This document shows positions 22,094 through 29,037 of a stretch of 29,037 bases of DNA, piece by piece. Where the stretch lies: the NCBI GenBank assembly GCA_947625455.1, contig CANQOJ010000005.1:1-29037 (forward strand), in the 5' to 3' direction. The DNA is from an uncultured Clostridia bacterium (lineage in GTDB: Bacteria; Bacillota; Clostridia; Oscillospirales; Ruminococcaceae). Under the pieces are notes generated by a model. It was given only the letters and a program-made list of their open reading frames with translations. It was not told where the DNA came from and searched no databases. Position numbers and translations under genes: made by a program. The number at the start of each line of letters is the position of its first letter. Within the stretch, counting starts at the first letter, position 1.

Positions 22094-24496
22094 TCATGCG
22101 TTAAGTACGGGTTTTTTCTTTACTTCATTTTTCCCGACAACCGCATTTTTCGAGATTTCGTGTTTTCTGCCTACCGTGCAGTTAGGCTTGACAAGTGCGG
22201 TGTCAAGCACCGTTGAAATATCCTCCGCGGGAACGAACCTTATGTTTTCCTTTACCTTTTCGTCAATCTCCTCAATATCGGGCAGATTGTCCTTTGGAAT
22301 ACATACCGTCATAATGCCCGCCCTGTACGCCGCCATGGTTTTCTCCTTAAGCCCGCCGATAGCAAGCACCTTTCCGCGAAGCGTAATTTCTCCCGTCATT
22401 GCCACATCACGCCTTACGGGAGTTCCCGAAAGCGCGGAAACAAGCGCTGTCGTAAGCGTAACGCCTGCCGACGGTCCGTCCTTTGGAACGGCGCCCTCCG
22501 GCGCGTGGATATGAATATCCTTGTTCTTGTAAAAATCCTTGTCAATTCCGTACTTGTCAGCAAGCGCCCTTGTAAGGCTTACGGCAATCTTCGCGGATTC
22601 TTTCATAACTTCTCCCAGTGAACCCGTAAACTCGGTCTTTCCCGTGCCGTCAAGCACCAGCACTTCAAGCGGGAGCATTGTGCCTCCTGCCGCAGTCCAG
22701 GCAAGCCCGTTCACCAAGCCGACCTCGTCGTGCGCGGCAATCTTTTCGGGCAGATACTTCTTAATTCCCAGAAATTCCTCAATGTTCCTGTCGGTCACAG
22801 CAACAGTCTTTTCGCCCGCAACTATCATCTTCGCCGCTTTCCTGCAAATCTCGGCAATTTTCCTCTCCAGCTTTCTTACTCCCGCTTCGCGCGTGTAGAA
22901 GTCGATTATCGAGTAAATAGCCTTGTCGTTGATTTTAAGGGTTTTGTTGCTTTCGCCGTTTTTCTTAAGCTGTTTGGGGATAAGGTGCTTTTTGGCAATA
23001 TTGAACTTTTCCTCTCTTGTATAGCTTGAAAGCTCAATTATCTCCATTCTGTCGCGCAGGGGAGCGGGGATTGTTTCAAGGTCGTTTGCGGTCGTGATAA
23101 ACAATACCTCGCTTAAATCCACAGGAATTTCCACATAGTGGTCAACAAACGCGCTGTTTTGCTCGGAATCGAGAACTTCGAGCATTGCCGAGGACGGGTC
23201 GCCCTTGTAGTCGTTGCTCATCTTGTCGATTTCATCGAGGAGTATCACGGGATTTATCGTGTTTGCCGTTTTCAGCGCGTCAATAATCCTGCCCGGCATT
23301 GCCCCGACATATGTTTTCCTGTGTCCGCGGATTTCAGCTTCATCGCGTATACCGCCAAGCGAAATCCTCGCATATTTGCGCCCCAGAGCCTTTGCAATGG
23401 ACTTTCCGATCGAGGTTTTTCCTACTCCGGGAGGACCGTACAAGCACAAAATCTGCCCCTTGACATCAGGCGCAAGCGCTCTTACCGCAATGGTTTCGAG
23501 AATACGCTCCTTAACTTTTTTCAGCCCGTAGTGGTCTTTGTCAAGTTGTTTTGCGGCAGAGTCAATGTTCAGCTTGTCTTTAGTCCGCTTATTGAACGGA
23601 ATGGACAAAACAGTGTCAAGATATGTGCGTATAACGCCTGCTTCTTGTGATGAACCGGAAATCTTCCCCAGCTTTTCAGCCTCTTTTATAAGCTTTTCCT
23701 CGGACTTTTCGGGAAGCCCTAAGCGGTATATATCGGCAAGATAATTCTGCTGTTCTTCATAAGGATCGTCGTCGTTTCCAAGCTGACGGGAAATAGCTTT
23801 AAGCTGTTCGCGAAGATAATAATCGCGCTGATTTTTGTCAACCTGCTCCCGCACCTGTTCGCTTATTTCAAGTTCGGTCTGAAGAATGTCAATCTCTTTT
23901 TTAAGCATTGAGATTATCGTCATAACGCGCTTGGAAATGCTGTTGATTTCAAGCAGTTTCTGTTTGTCCTCGACTTTAAGAACAACATTGAACACAACCT
24001 TATCAAACAGCCTTGTAAGGTCGGTTTCGGAGATAATGCTGTCGTAAAGTTCGCGCGGCATTTTAGGAGATACCGAAGCATATTCGTCAAAAGTCTGCGT
24101 CAGTGAACGTATAAGCGCAGTCTTTACCTTTTCTTCGGGCATAACGTTAGCCGCCGCAACTTTTGCAACTTCAAACTTCAGATACTCCGCGCAGCTGACT
24201 TCATTCACGATTTTTGCCTTATAAAGCCCCTCGACAAGAACTCTTGTAAGTCCGTCGGGAGTTGTCAGCAGCTGCCGTATCTCCGCGACAACACCGATAT
24301 TAAAAATATCGTTTGTATCGGGATCGACATCACCCGCGTTCTTTTGTGTTACAAGGAAGATATGCCCGTCGCCTGCAAGCGCGGCTTTAAGCGCGGCGAC
24401 CGAACGTTCTCTTCCAACGTCGAAATGCAGTACCATTGACGGGAACACAACAAGTCCCCTAAGAGAAATGGCGGGCATTGTAATGATTTTATTCAT
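22094..24496 (-). CDS. lon: ATP-dependent protease Lon (LonA type)
   Basis: The 800-residue protein has the N-terminal substrate-binding LAN domain (MPAISLRGLVVFPSMVLHFDVGRERS), a coiled helical linker (about 190-270), and an AAA+ module with Walker A LYGPPGVGKTS and Walker B VILLDEIDK. The protease domain has catalytic Ser676 (PKDGPSAG) and Lys719 (GGLKEK). It degrades misfolded and regulatory proteins in the cytosol. The C-terminal 30 residues are a basic tail beyond the usual end. The predicted promoter lies about 175-200 bases upstream, so the mRNA carries a leader of about 165 bases that contains a nested palindrome. No CtsR or CIRCE box was seen. Confidence 0.98.
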   Translation of the reverse strand: MNKIITMPAISLRGLVVFPSMVLHFDVGRERSVAALKAALAGDGHIFLVTQKNAGDVDPDTNDIFNIGVVAEIRQLLTTPDGLTRVLVEGLYKAKIVNEVSCAEYLKFEVAKVAAANVMPEEKVKTALIRSLTQTFDEYASVSPKMPRELYDSIISETDLTRLFDKVVFNVVLKVEDKQKLLEINSISKRVMTIISMLKKEIDILQTELEISEQVREQVDKNQRDYYLREQLKAISRQLGNDDDPYEEQQNYLADIYRLGLPEKSEEKLIKEAEKLGKISGSSQEAGVIRTYLDTVLSIPFNKRTKDKLNIDSAAKQLDKDHYGLKKVKERILETIAVRALAPDVKGQILCLYGPPGVGKTSIGKSIAKALGRKYARISLGGIRDEAEIRGHRKTYVGAMPGRIIDALKTANTINPVILLDEIDKMSNDYKGDPSSAMLEVLDSEQNSAFVDHYVEIPVDLSEVLFITTANDLETIPAPLRDRMEIIELSSYTREEKFNIAKKHLIPKQLKKNGESNKTLKINDKAIYSIIDFYTREAGVRKLERKIAEICRKAAKMIVAGEKTVAVTDRNIEEFLGIKKYLPEKIAAHDEVGLVNGLAWTAAGGTMLPLEVLVLDGTGKTEFTGSLGEVMKESAKIAVSLTRALADKYGIDKDFYKNKDIHIHAPEGAVPKDGPSAGVTLTTALVSALSGTPVRRDVAMTGEITLRGKVLAIGGLKEKTMAAYRAGIMTVCIPKDNLPDIEEIDEKVKENIRFVPAEDISTVLDTALVKPNCTVGRKHEISKNAVVGKNEVKKKPVLNA

Positions 24497-24516
24497 ATAT
24501 GTATCCTTTCTGAACT

Positions 24517-24623
24517 TCAGACTGTCGATAAAGCCTCATCTGCGTCGTCAACATTACTGCAACAGCCACAAAGGCTAGTTGCAGTAATGTTTCCTAGCAT
24601 CTGAGGCTTTCTCGGCAGTCTGA
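24517..24623. repeat. Nested palindrome in the lon 5' leader (MITE-like or RNA structure)
   Basis: Outer arms (24517-24538 and 24602-24623) start TCAGACTG and share AAAGCCTCA with two differences over 22 bp. Inside, AACATTACTGCAAC (24550-24563) pairs exactly with GTTGCAGTAATGTT (24578-24591), with AGCC/GGCT innermost. The element is 107 bases and ends 20 bases before the lon start codon. Confidence 0.8.
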
Positions 24624-24670
24624 TTTTACTTTATTCACAGTCTAAATTCTAAAATTATATCTCTAAATAT

Positions 24671-24699
24671 ATTATACATCATTTCAATAAAATTTGCAA
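24671..24699 (-). promoter_or_regulatory. Predicted promoter of lon
   Basis: On the minus strand, TTGCAA (24699-24694) and TATAAT (24676-24671) are 17 bases apart, between the upstream gene's stop and the nested palindrome. Confidence 0.65.
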
Positions 24700-24728
24700 C
24701 ATAAAATTCATACCGATTTAATTTCACA

Positions 24729-25502
24729 TTAACGGAAAATCAGTGAAAAAATGAGATAGATTATCGGCTGATGAAGCATATATATCCAGATTGTATATCT
24801 TCCCACCGCCGCAAGCCATTTGATATGTACAGGGTAGAAGAATTTCGGCAATGAACCGTTTTTCGCCCACACTCCGAAACAACTTCCCGCAAGAAACATA
24901 AACAGCCACGGCAATATCGGAAAATAATCATATGACGCAAACGACTGACTGTTAAAACCAAACGGAAACAGCACCTCAACTTTATACAATATTTCCGGCA
25001 TTCTCCACTCGAATACCCCGGGCAAGCCTATAAAACCGCCTGTTTTCGCCGAATATTCAATTTTAACGTAACAAGTAACGCTGTACAGCAGTATAAACAG
25101 GATAAATCCCACCAAAGCGGGCATTTTGTCTAGAAGCTTTTCGCTTAAGCCGAAAATCATCATTGAAATTCCCAGAAAATGTAAAATTCCGAAATAAACC
25201 GTATATTCCATAAAAAACGGCATTACAAACGTAAGCACCATTCCGAGAAAAAAGCACTGCACTCCGCGCTTTAAGTTGTTTCGGGAGTATCTGCACACCG
25301 TACCCGAAATGAAAATAAACAAACCCGCGAATATTGTCTGCACAATGTCAAACCAGTCGTCAAAAAATATTGGCACATTCACACCGAACAAATATTTAAG
25401 GTCGAACATTGTATGATATACAACCATACAAATTATGGCAAATCCTCTTAATTCGTCAAGCAAACCCACCCTGGCGCCTGAGTTCTTTTTTTCTGTAGGC
25501 AT
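24729..25502 (-). CDS. DUF1624/heparan-alpha-glucosaminide acetyltransferase-like membrane protein
   Basis: The 257-residue membrane protein opens RVGLLDELRGFAIICMVVYHTMFDLKY, typical of the DUF1624 (HGSNAT catalytic-like) and related acyltransferase families, where the LDxLRG and the His in VYHT are conserved. About seven hydrophobic segments follow. A role in acylating an envelope glycan is a family-based guess. The start is the ATG at 25502, behind CGGGGGA; the GTG at 25529 coincides with the expected transcription start and is rejected. It is transcribed away from dusB. Confidence 0.82.
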   Translation of the reverse strand: MPTEKKNSGARVGLLDELRGFAIICMVVYHTMFDLKYLFGVNVPIFFDDWFDIVQTIFAGLFIFISGTVCRYSRNNLKRGVQCFFLGMVLTFVMPFFMEYTVYFGILHFLGISMMIFGLSEKLLDKMPALVGFILFILLYSVTCYVKIEYSAKTGGFIGLPGVFEWRMPEILYKVEVLFPFGFNSQSFASYDYFPILPWLFMFLAGSCFGVWAKNGSLPKFFYPVHIKWLAAVGRYTIWIYMLHQPIIYLIFSLIFR

Positions 25503-25535
25503 AATTTTCCCCCGCATTTTTATTGTCACTTATAC

Positions 25536-25564
25536 ATTGTAGCACATTTTACCAAAAAATACAA
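25536..25564 (-). promoter_or_regulatory. Promoter of the DUF1624-type gene
   Basis: On the minus strand, TTGTAT (25564-25559) and TACAAT (25541-25536) are 17 bases apart, 33 bases before the ATG. Confidence 0.65.
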
Positions 25565-25571
25565 TAACCTA

Positions 25572-25600
25572 TTGAAAAAAAGTTCAAATAGTGTTAAAAT
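25572..25600 (+). promoter_or_regulatory. Promoter of the dusB operon
   Basis: TTGAAA (25572-25577) and TAAAAT (25595-25600) are 17 bases apart. The -35 covers the TTG that would begin the longest dusB frame, so the start must lie downstream. Confidence 0.7.
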
Positions 25601-25637
25601 ACTAAATGTAAATTTGTGTTGTTGGCGAGGAATATTT

Positions 25638-26609
25638 GTGGACTATTTAAAGATAGGAACGGTTAAAATCGAAAAAACTGCCGCGCTTGCGCCTATGGCA
25701 AGCGTTGCGGACAAGGCTTACAGACTTATGGCAAAGGAGTTCAAAGCGTCGTATTGCGTTGGCGAAATGGCAAGCTGTAAGGGTTTGTGCTATTCCGACA
25801 GGAAAACAGAAAAACTGCTTTCGGTATCGTGCGAAGAACGCCCCATGGCTGTACAGCTTTTCGGCGCTGAACCCGAGTTTATGGAAAAAGCTGTCAAAAT
25901 AGCTCTGAAATATGCACCCGATATAATTGACATCAACGCAGGCTGTCCTATGCCGAAGATAGTAAACGGCGGTGCGGGCGCGGCGCTGATGAAAACTCCA
26001 AAGCTGCTGGGAGAAATTGTAAAGGCGGCTGTAATGGCGTCGGATGTTCCTGTTACGATAAAGATTCGCGCAGGCTGGGACGAAGATTCGGTCAATGCCG
26101 TGGAGATTGCGAAAATTGCCGAAGAAAACGGCGCGTCAGCCATAACCGTCCACCCGCGCACAAAAACCCAGCTTTACACGGGAAAGTCCTGCTGGCGTAT
26201 AATAAAAGCTGTTAAACAGGCGGTGAGTATTCCCGTTATAGGAAGCGGAGATGTTCAGAGCGTTTCGGACTGCGTTAAAATGTACGAGGAAACAGGCTGC
26301 GACCTTGTGATGATAGGCAGGGGAAGTTACGGCAGACCGTGGCTTTTCCGACAGATACACGACTATTTCAGCGGCAGGACGCCGAGAAATGAACCCGACC
26401 TTGACGAGAAAATCAGCATAATGCGTAAACATATCCTTATGCTTGTCGAGGACAAGGGTGAAACTGTCGGGATTAAAGAAGCAAGACGTCAGGCGGGGTG
26501 GTATATAAAGGGAATTAACGGCGCGGCAAAACTGCGCGGCGATTTTTCGGGAATGAACACGCTCGAAGATTTTGAGCGGCTTATTGACAAAATCAAGGAG
26601 GCAAATTAA
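25638..26609 (+). CDS. dusB: tRNA-dihydrouridine synthase (DusB family)
   Basis: The 323-residue flavoenzyme is a TIM barrel with LAPMASVADKAYR at the N-terminus, MAVQLFGAEP, the active-site INAGCPMPKIVNGGAGAALM containing the catalytic Cys, VTIKIRAGWD, ITVHPRTKTQLYTG and the FMN-phosphate loop IGSGDVQS/MIGRGSYGRPWLF. It reduces uridine in the tRNA D-loop. The start is GTG at 25638, behind GGCGAGG, giving normal family length. It leads a tight operon: the ATPase gene starts 1 base after the stop. Confidence 0.93.
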   Translation: MDYLKIGTVKIEKTAALAPMASVADKAYRLMAKEFKASYCVGEMASCKGLCYSDRKTEKLLSVSCEERPMAVQLFGAEPEFMEKAVKIALKYAPDIIDINAGCPMPKIVNGGAGAALMKTPKLLGEIVKAAVMASDVPVTIKIRAGWDEDSVNAVEIAKIAEENGASAITVHPRTKTQLYTGKSCWRIIKAVKQAVSIPVIGSGDVQSVSDCVKMYEETGCDLVMIGRGSYGRPWLFRQIHDYFSGRTPRNEPDLDEKISIMRKHILMLVEDKGETVGIKEARRQAGWYIKGINGAAKLRGDFSGMNTLEDFERLIDKIKEAN

Positions 26610-26610
26610 A

Positions 26611-27774
26611 ATGGATTTCAATTGTTTAAGGTCATTTTGTGCGTTCAATATAAAGGACGACGAACTTGTAAAAGCGCTTGCGGGGTGTACTGAAAGCGAA
26701 ACAACGGCGGCGGAATGCTATTCGCGAGTACTGAATATTCTGCTTGCAAGGGGAAAGAATTTATCGGAGTATTTCGCTGAACTTTTAAAGTACTCAAATT
26801 CTCCTGTTCTTGGTCTTTGCGCAAAAGAACCCGCTGATGACAAAATTAAGGCGATAGAATACGATTTGGGAGTTGTGAGGGATATATGTTCGGCAAGCGC
26901 AGGACAGTTAAAGCTTGAAATTGCCGAGAAAACGGGCAGTAAAACGGTTATGCAGATGCCCGATTATGATAACGGGGAATTTAATTACACTGCCGAATAT
27001 TTTCTGGATTTTGTGAGAAAGAACGGCATAGGCATCTTCGCGAAATACCGCGCGTTTACCTATAACGGAAAGCTGATACCCATTGAAAACCCCGATACTA
27101 TAACCCTCAAAGACCTTAAAAACTATGAAATACAGCGAAAGCAGGTCATTGAAAACACTATCTGCTTTATTAAAGGTCAGCCCGCGCAGAATGTCCTGCT
27201 TTACGGCGACAGAGGCGCGGGAAAATCCTCAACAGTAAAGGCTGTTTTCAACGAGTTTAAAGAGCTTAGAATGGTAGAAATTGCCAAAGAAGATATAAAG
27301 TATCTTCCCGAATTGTTTAAGATTTTGGGAAAAACAGATTTGAAGTTTATAGTCATGATAGATGATTTGTCGTTCTCGGAGGTTGACGACAGATTTGCGG
27401 TATTAAAGGCGGCGCTTGACGGTTCGTTGTCGGCAAAACCCGACAATATCCTTATCTACGCCACCACAAACCGCAGAAAGATAATCCGCGAAACTGTTGC
27501 GGAAAGGGAAGTTTCAGCGGCTGACGCGATAGATGAAAGTATGTCGCTTTCGGACAGATTTGGGTTGTTTATCACATTCTCAAAGCCCGATAAACAGCTT
27601 TACCTGAACATAGTAAAACAGCTTGCCGAGGACAAGGGGATAGCTGTTGATGAAATAAAGCTGAATGAAAGCGCGGAGAGGTTTGCGCTTCGTCACAGCG
27701 GACGCTCGCCCCGCACCGCAAAGCAGTTTGTGGAATGGCTTGAGGGCAGAATAAAGCTTGGTCTGGAGTATTGA
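26611..27774 (+). CDS. DUF815-type P-loop ATPase
   Basis: The 387-residue protein resembles the DUF815 family of AAA+-like ATPases. Residues 1-170 are an N-terminal helical region of unknown role. The ATPase core has Walker A YGDRGAGKSST (about 198-208), Walker B FIVMIDDLSF (Asp251-Asp252), sensor-like ILIYATTNRRKI and a C-terminal helical lid ending RHSGRSPRTAKQFVEWLEG. The family function is not known. The ATG at 26611 follows GGAGG that overlaps the dusB 3' end. It is in an operon with dusB and a lipoprotein gene, which is common for this family beside varied housekeeping genes. Confidence 0.85.
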   Translation: MDFNCLRSFCAFNIKDDELVKALAGCTESETTAAECYSRVLNILLARGKNLSEYFAELLKYSNSPVLGLCAKEPADDKIKAIEYDLGVVRDICSASAGQLKLEIAEKTGSKTVMQMPDYDNGEFNYTAEYFLDFVRKNGIGIFAKYRAFTYNGKLIPIENPDTITLKDLKNYEIQRKQVIENTICFIKGQPAQNVLLYGDRGAGKSSTVKAVFNEFKELRMVEIAKEDIKYLPELFKILGKTDLKFIVMIDDLSFSEVDDRFAVLKAALDGSLSAKPDNILIYATTNRRKIIRETVAEREVSAADAIDESMSLSDRFGLFITFSKPDKQLYLNIVKQLAEDKGIAVDEIKLNESAERFALRHSGRSPRTAKQFVEWLEGRIKLGLEY

Positions 27775-27775
27775 T

Positions 27776-28684
27776 ATGAAGTTTAAAAGAGCAGTTTGCA
27801 CAGTGATTTTGTGCGCATTTACACTTTGCGGGTGCAAAAATACAGAGCCTTTGCCGTCAGAGGTTGTCATTTCCGACAGCGGTACAGATGAAGAAGAAAT
27901 AAAGCCGTTTCCTGCGGAAACCTGCGGGGTGATGATTGAAAAGGCGGTTGAAAAGGCAGTGTCGCTGTCGCCCGCAACAACCGAGATAATCTGCGAGCTG
28001 GGATTTGAAAGCAGGCTAGCTGCCGTGAGCAAATACTGCGATTATCCCGAAAATCTCACGGCGGTAACCGTCGGCAGCACCGAAAATCCCGACATAGACG
28101 CAATAATCGCGCTTCAGCCCGACGCGGTATTCACTCTTTCAAAGCTTTCGGAAAGGGATATTTACAGATTAGAACACGAGGGCATAGCGGTTTTAACGCC
28201 GAAAACTCCCGAAAGCATGGAAGATTACTACAATATGTACAAGGAGATTGCCTCTGCATTTTACGGCAGAGAAACAACCGGTACGGATAAAAGCGCTTTA
28301 AAGGCAGTTGAGACGGCGCAGAATGCACGTCTGGCGCTTGAAAATGCGGCAGCGGAAGTTCAGCTTGAAAGTTTTGTATATGTAACCGAAAAACTTACGA
28401 CAGCAGGTAAAGGAACATTTGCCGACGCGGTTTTAGGGCTTTCGGGAGAGAATTTGTGCAGCGAGGGCGGTTATGCTGCGGCAGAAACTTGCGGCGAGGG
28501 TATACCGAAGTACATTATAGCTGACGACAAACTGACTAATGCTAAAATAAAAACGGATAAAACGCTTGCTAAAATGATAAACGGCGGGGCAGAGGTGCTT
28601 TACGTCACCTCGTCATTCCTTGAACGCCCGACAGCAAGAACGGCTGAGGTTTTCAGGCAAATATCGGAACAGCTTTCCTACTAG
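27776..28684 (+). CDS. BtuF/FhuD-like substrate-binding lipoprotein
   Basis: The 302-residue product has a lipoprotein signal peptide (MKFKRAVCTVILCAF, lipobox LCGC, Cys20). It then has a class III periplasmic-binding fold typical of vitamin B12 and siderophore binders: SLSPATTEIICELGFESRLAAVSKYCDYP, then NPDIDAIIALQPDAVFT, a long linking helix (about 170-200) and C-terminal GAEVLYVTSSFLERPT. The ATG lies 1 base after the ATPase stop, with GGAG inside that gene. No FecCD-type permease follows, so it probably works with a transporter encoded elsewhere. The ligand is unknown; cobamide or heme/siderophore are the family options. Confidence 0.85.
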   Translation: MKFKRAVCTVILCAFTLCGCKNTEPLPSEVVISDSGTDEEEIKPFPAETCGVMIEKAVEKAVSLSPATTEIICELGFESRLAAVSKYCDYPENLTAVTVGSTENPDIDAIIALQPDAVFTLSKLSERDIYRLEHEGIAVLTPKTPESMEDYYNMYKEIASAFYGRETTGTDKSALKAVETAQNARLALENAAAEVQLESFVYVTEKLTTAGKGTFADAVLGLSGENLCSEGGYAAAETCGEGIPKYIIADDKLTNAKIKTDKTLAKMINGGAEVLYVTSSFLERPTARTAEVFRQISEQLSY

Positions 28685-28722
28685 AAGCTAGAATTAAGAA
28701 GCTAGAGGCTAGAGTTGAAGTC
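28681..28722 (+). repeat. Heptanucleotide tandem repeat, copy 4
   Basis: Units read CTAGAAG, CTAGAAT, TAAGAAG, CTAGAGG, CTAGAGT, TGAAGTC. The first unit contains the TAG stop of the lipoprotein gene, so the array begins exactly at the coding end. Confidence 0.75.
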
Positions 28723-28769
28723 AAAACAAGGTTTGAAAAGGAAATCTTGTTTTAGTTCAAACTCTAGCC
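28707..28769. repeat. Long imperfect hairpin after the lipoprotein gene
   Basis: GGCTAGAGTT (28707-28716) pairs with AACTCTAGCC (28760-28769). Further in, AAAACAAG (28723-28730) pairs with CTTGTTTT (28746-28753), with a near-complementary stretch between. The last heptads form one arm. It may terminate or stabilise the operon transcript, though no U tract follows. Confidence 0.6.
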
Positions 28770-28805
28770 CCTTAAAGCATTTTACGCTCTTTGCCGCCAA
28801 AGCAA

Positions 28806-28946
28806 GCCCCGCGGCGGCGAAACAAGGCTAAAGCCTTAAGTCTGCTTCTTCCAAAGGCTTGGAGCTTTTATCGGACAGAACTTGCGCTATCAGCCTTTGG
28901 AAGAAGCAGACTCACTGCGTAAGCAGTGGTTTCGCCGCCGCGGGGC
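28806..28946. repeat. Large nested palindrome with four hairpins
   Basis: Outer arms of 18 bp match exactly (GCCCCGCGGCGGCGAAAC at 28806-28823, complement at 28929-28946). Inner arms of 20 bp match exactly (28840-28859, beginning GTCTGCTTCTTCC, and 28892-28911). Two mini-hairpins fill the junctions: AAGGCT/AGCCTT (28824-28837) and CACTGC-GTAA-GCAGTG (28913-28928). The interval 28685-29037 holds only this and the neighbouring repeats. Confidence 0.85.
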
Positions 28947-29014
28947 GGTGCTTCGGTGCTGAACGCTCTTTTTCTTTTATGCGCAAAAGAACCCCACCCT
29001 CACCAGCCATAATG

Positions 29015-29037
29015 AAAAGTTTTGAAAAGGGGTTCAA
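29015..29037 (-). repeat. Repeat family A, partial copy 3 at the window edge
   Basis: The complement of the last 23 bases reads TTGAACCCCTTTTC then AAAACTTTT, one difference from the tail of the copy at 18640-18663. The palindromic core would lie beyond the window. Confidence 0.6.

Noticed and set aside
25572..25637. Longer dusB frame starting with TTG
   Set aside because: The TTG is part of the -35 hexamer; GTG at 25638 has a ribosome binding site and gives family length.
28681..28722. CRISPR array
   Set aside because: The heptads are contiguous 7-base units without spacers, and no cas gene is nearby.

Overview
The window reads as chromosomal DNA of an anaerobic low-to-mid G+C Firmicute, most likely a Clostridia/Oscillospiraceae (Ruminococcus- or Eubacterium siraeum-like) organism. 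The reasons are strong AGGAGG ribosome binding sites, consensus TTGACA-17-TATAAT promoters, a Bce-type two-component/ABC module, a lon-ysxC neighbourhood, lipoprotein signal peptides, and a VirD4-like protein of the kind carried by clostridial conjugative elements. Genus assignment is inference; no rRNA or complete tRNA gene is present.

Layout. (1) 1-2037: the end of a hybrid sensor kinase followed by a solute-binding lipoprotein. (2) 2038-4943: accessory stretch with a tRNA 3'-end-like scar, a repeat-bearing lipoprotein, a SAM-fold protein and a 55-residue membrane protein (4724-4891). (3) 5113-9997, minus strand: response regulator, intramembrane-sensing kinase, then ABC ATPase and FtsX-type permease, a BceRS-BceAB-like envelope-stress module. 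A perfect match to the BceR consensus (TTACA-N4-TGTAA) lies upstream of the ABC genes. (4) 10.1-17.2 kb: a compact island of two-gene cassettes. They are a Phd/PIN toxin-antitoxin pair, a ClpP-like protease with a soluble VirD4-like ATPase, an ADP-ribosylglycohydrolase with a double-HTH 493-residue protein, and a type II-like DNA methyltransferase with a PD-(D/E)XK nuclease. (5) 17.2-25.5 kb, minus strand: housekeeping genes rlmD, pyrG, dut, ysxC, lon and a DUF1624-type membrane protein. (6) 25.6-28.7 kb, plus strand: dusB, a DUF815-type ATPase and a BtuF-like lipoprotein in a tight operon.

Several cassettes can be assigned their own promoter, and some a terminator. In four places the promoter position rules out the longest open frame or corrects the start codon (methyltransferase, dusB, DUF1624 protein) or overlaps a spurious one.

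The intergenic DNA is rich in repeats. There are four copies of a heptanucleotide tandem repeat (consensus near YTAGARG), three large nested palindromes with the same branched architecture (8152-8291, 24517-24623, 28806-28946), a palindromic repeat with related copies at 18607, 20673 and probably the window end, and a roughly 194-bp MITE-like element whose inverted ends resemble those of IS3-family elements. The nested palindrome at 24517-24623 lies inside the predicted 5' leader of lon.

The best candidate for an undescribed system is the isolated ClpP-VirD4-like ATPase operon at 10880-12766. It has a complete-looking serine protease with an apparent Ser-His-Asn triad, a motor ATPase lacking membrane segments, its own promoter flanked by an 11-bp inverted repeat, and no other conjugation gene nearby.
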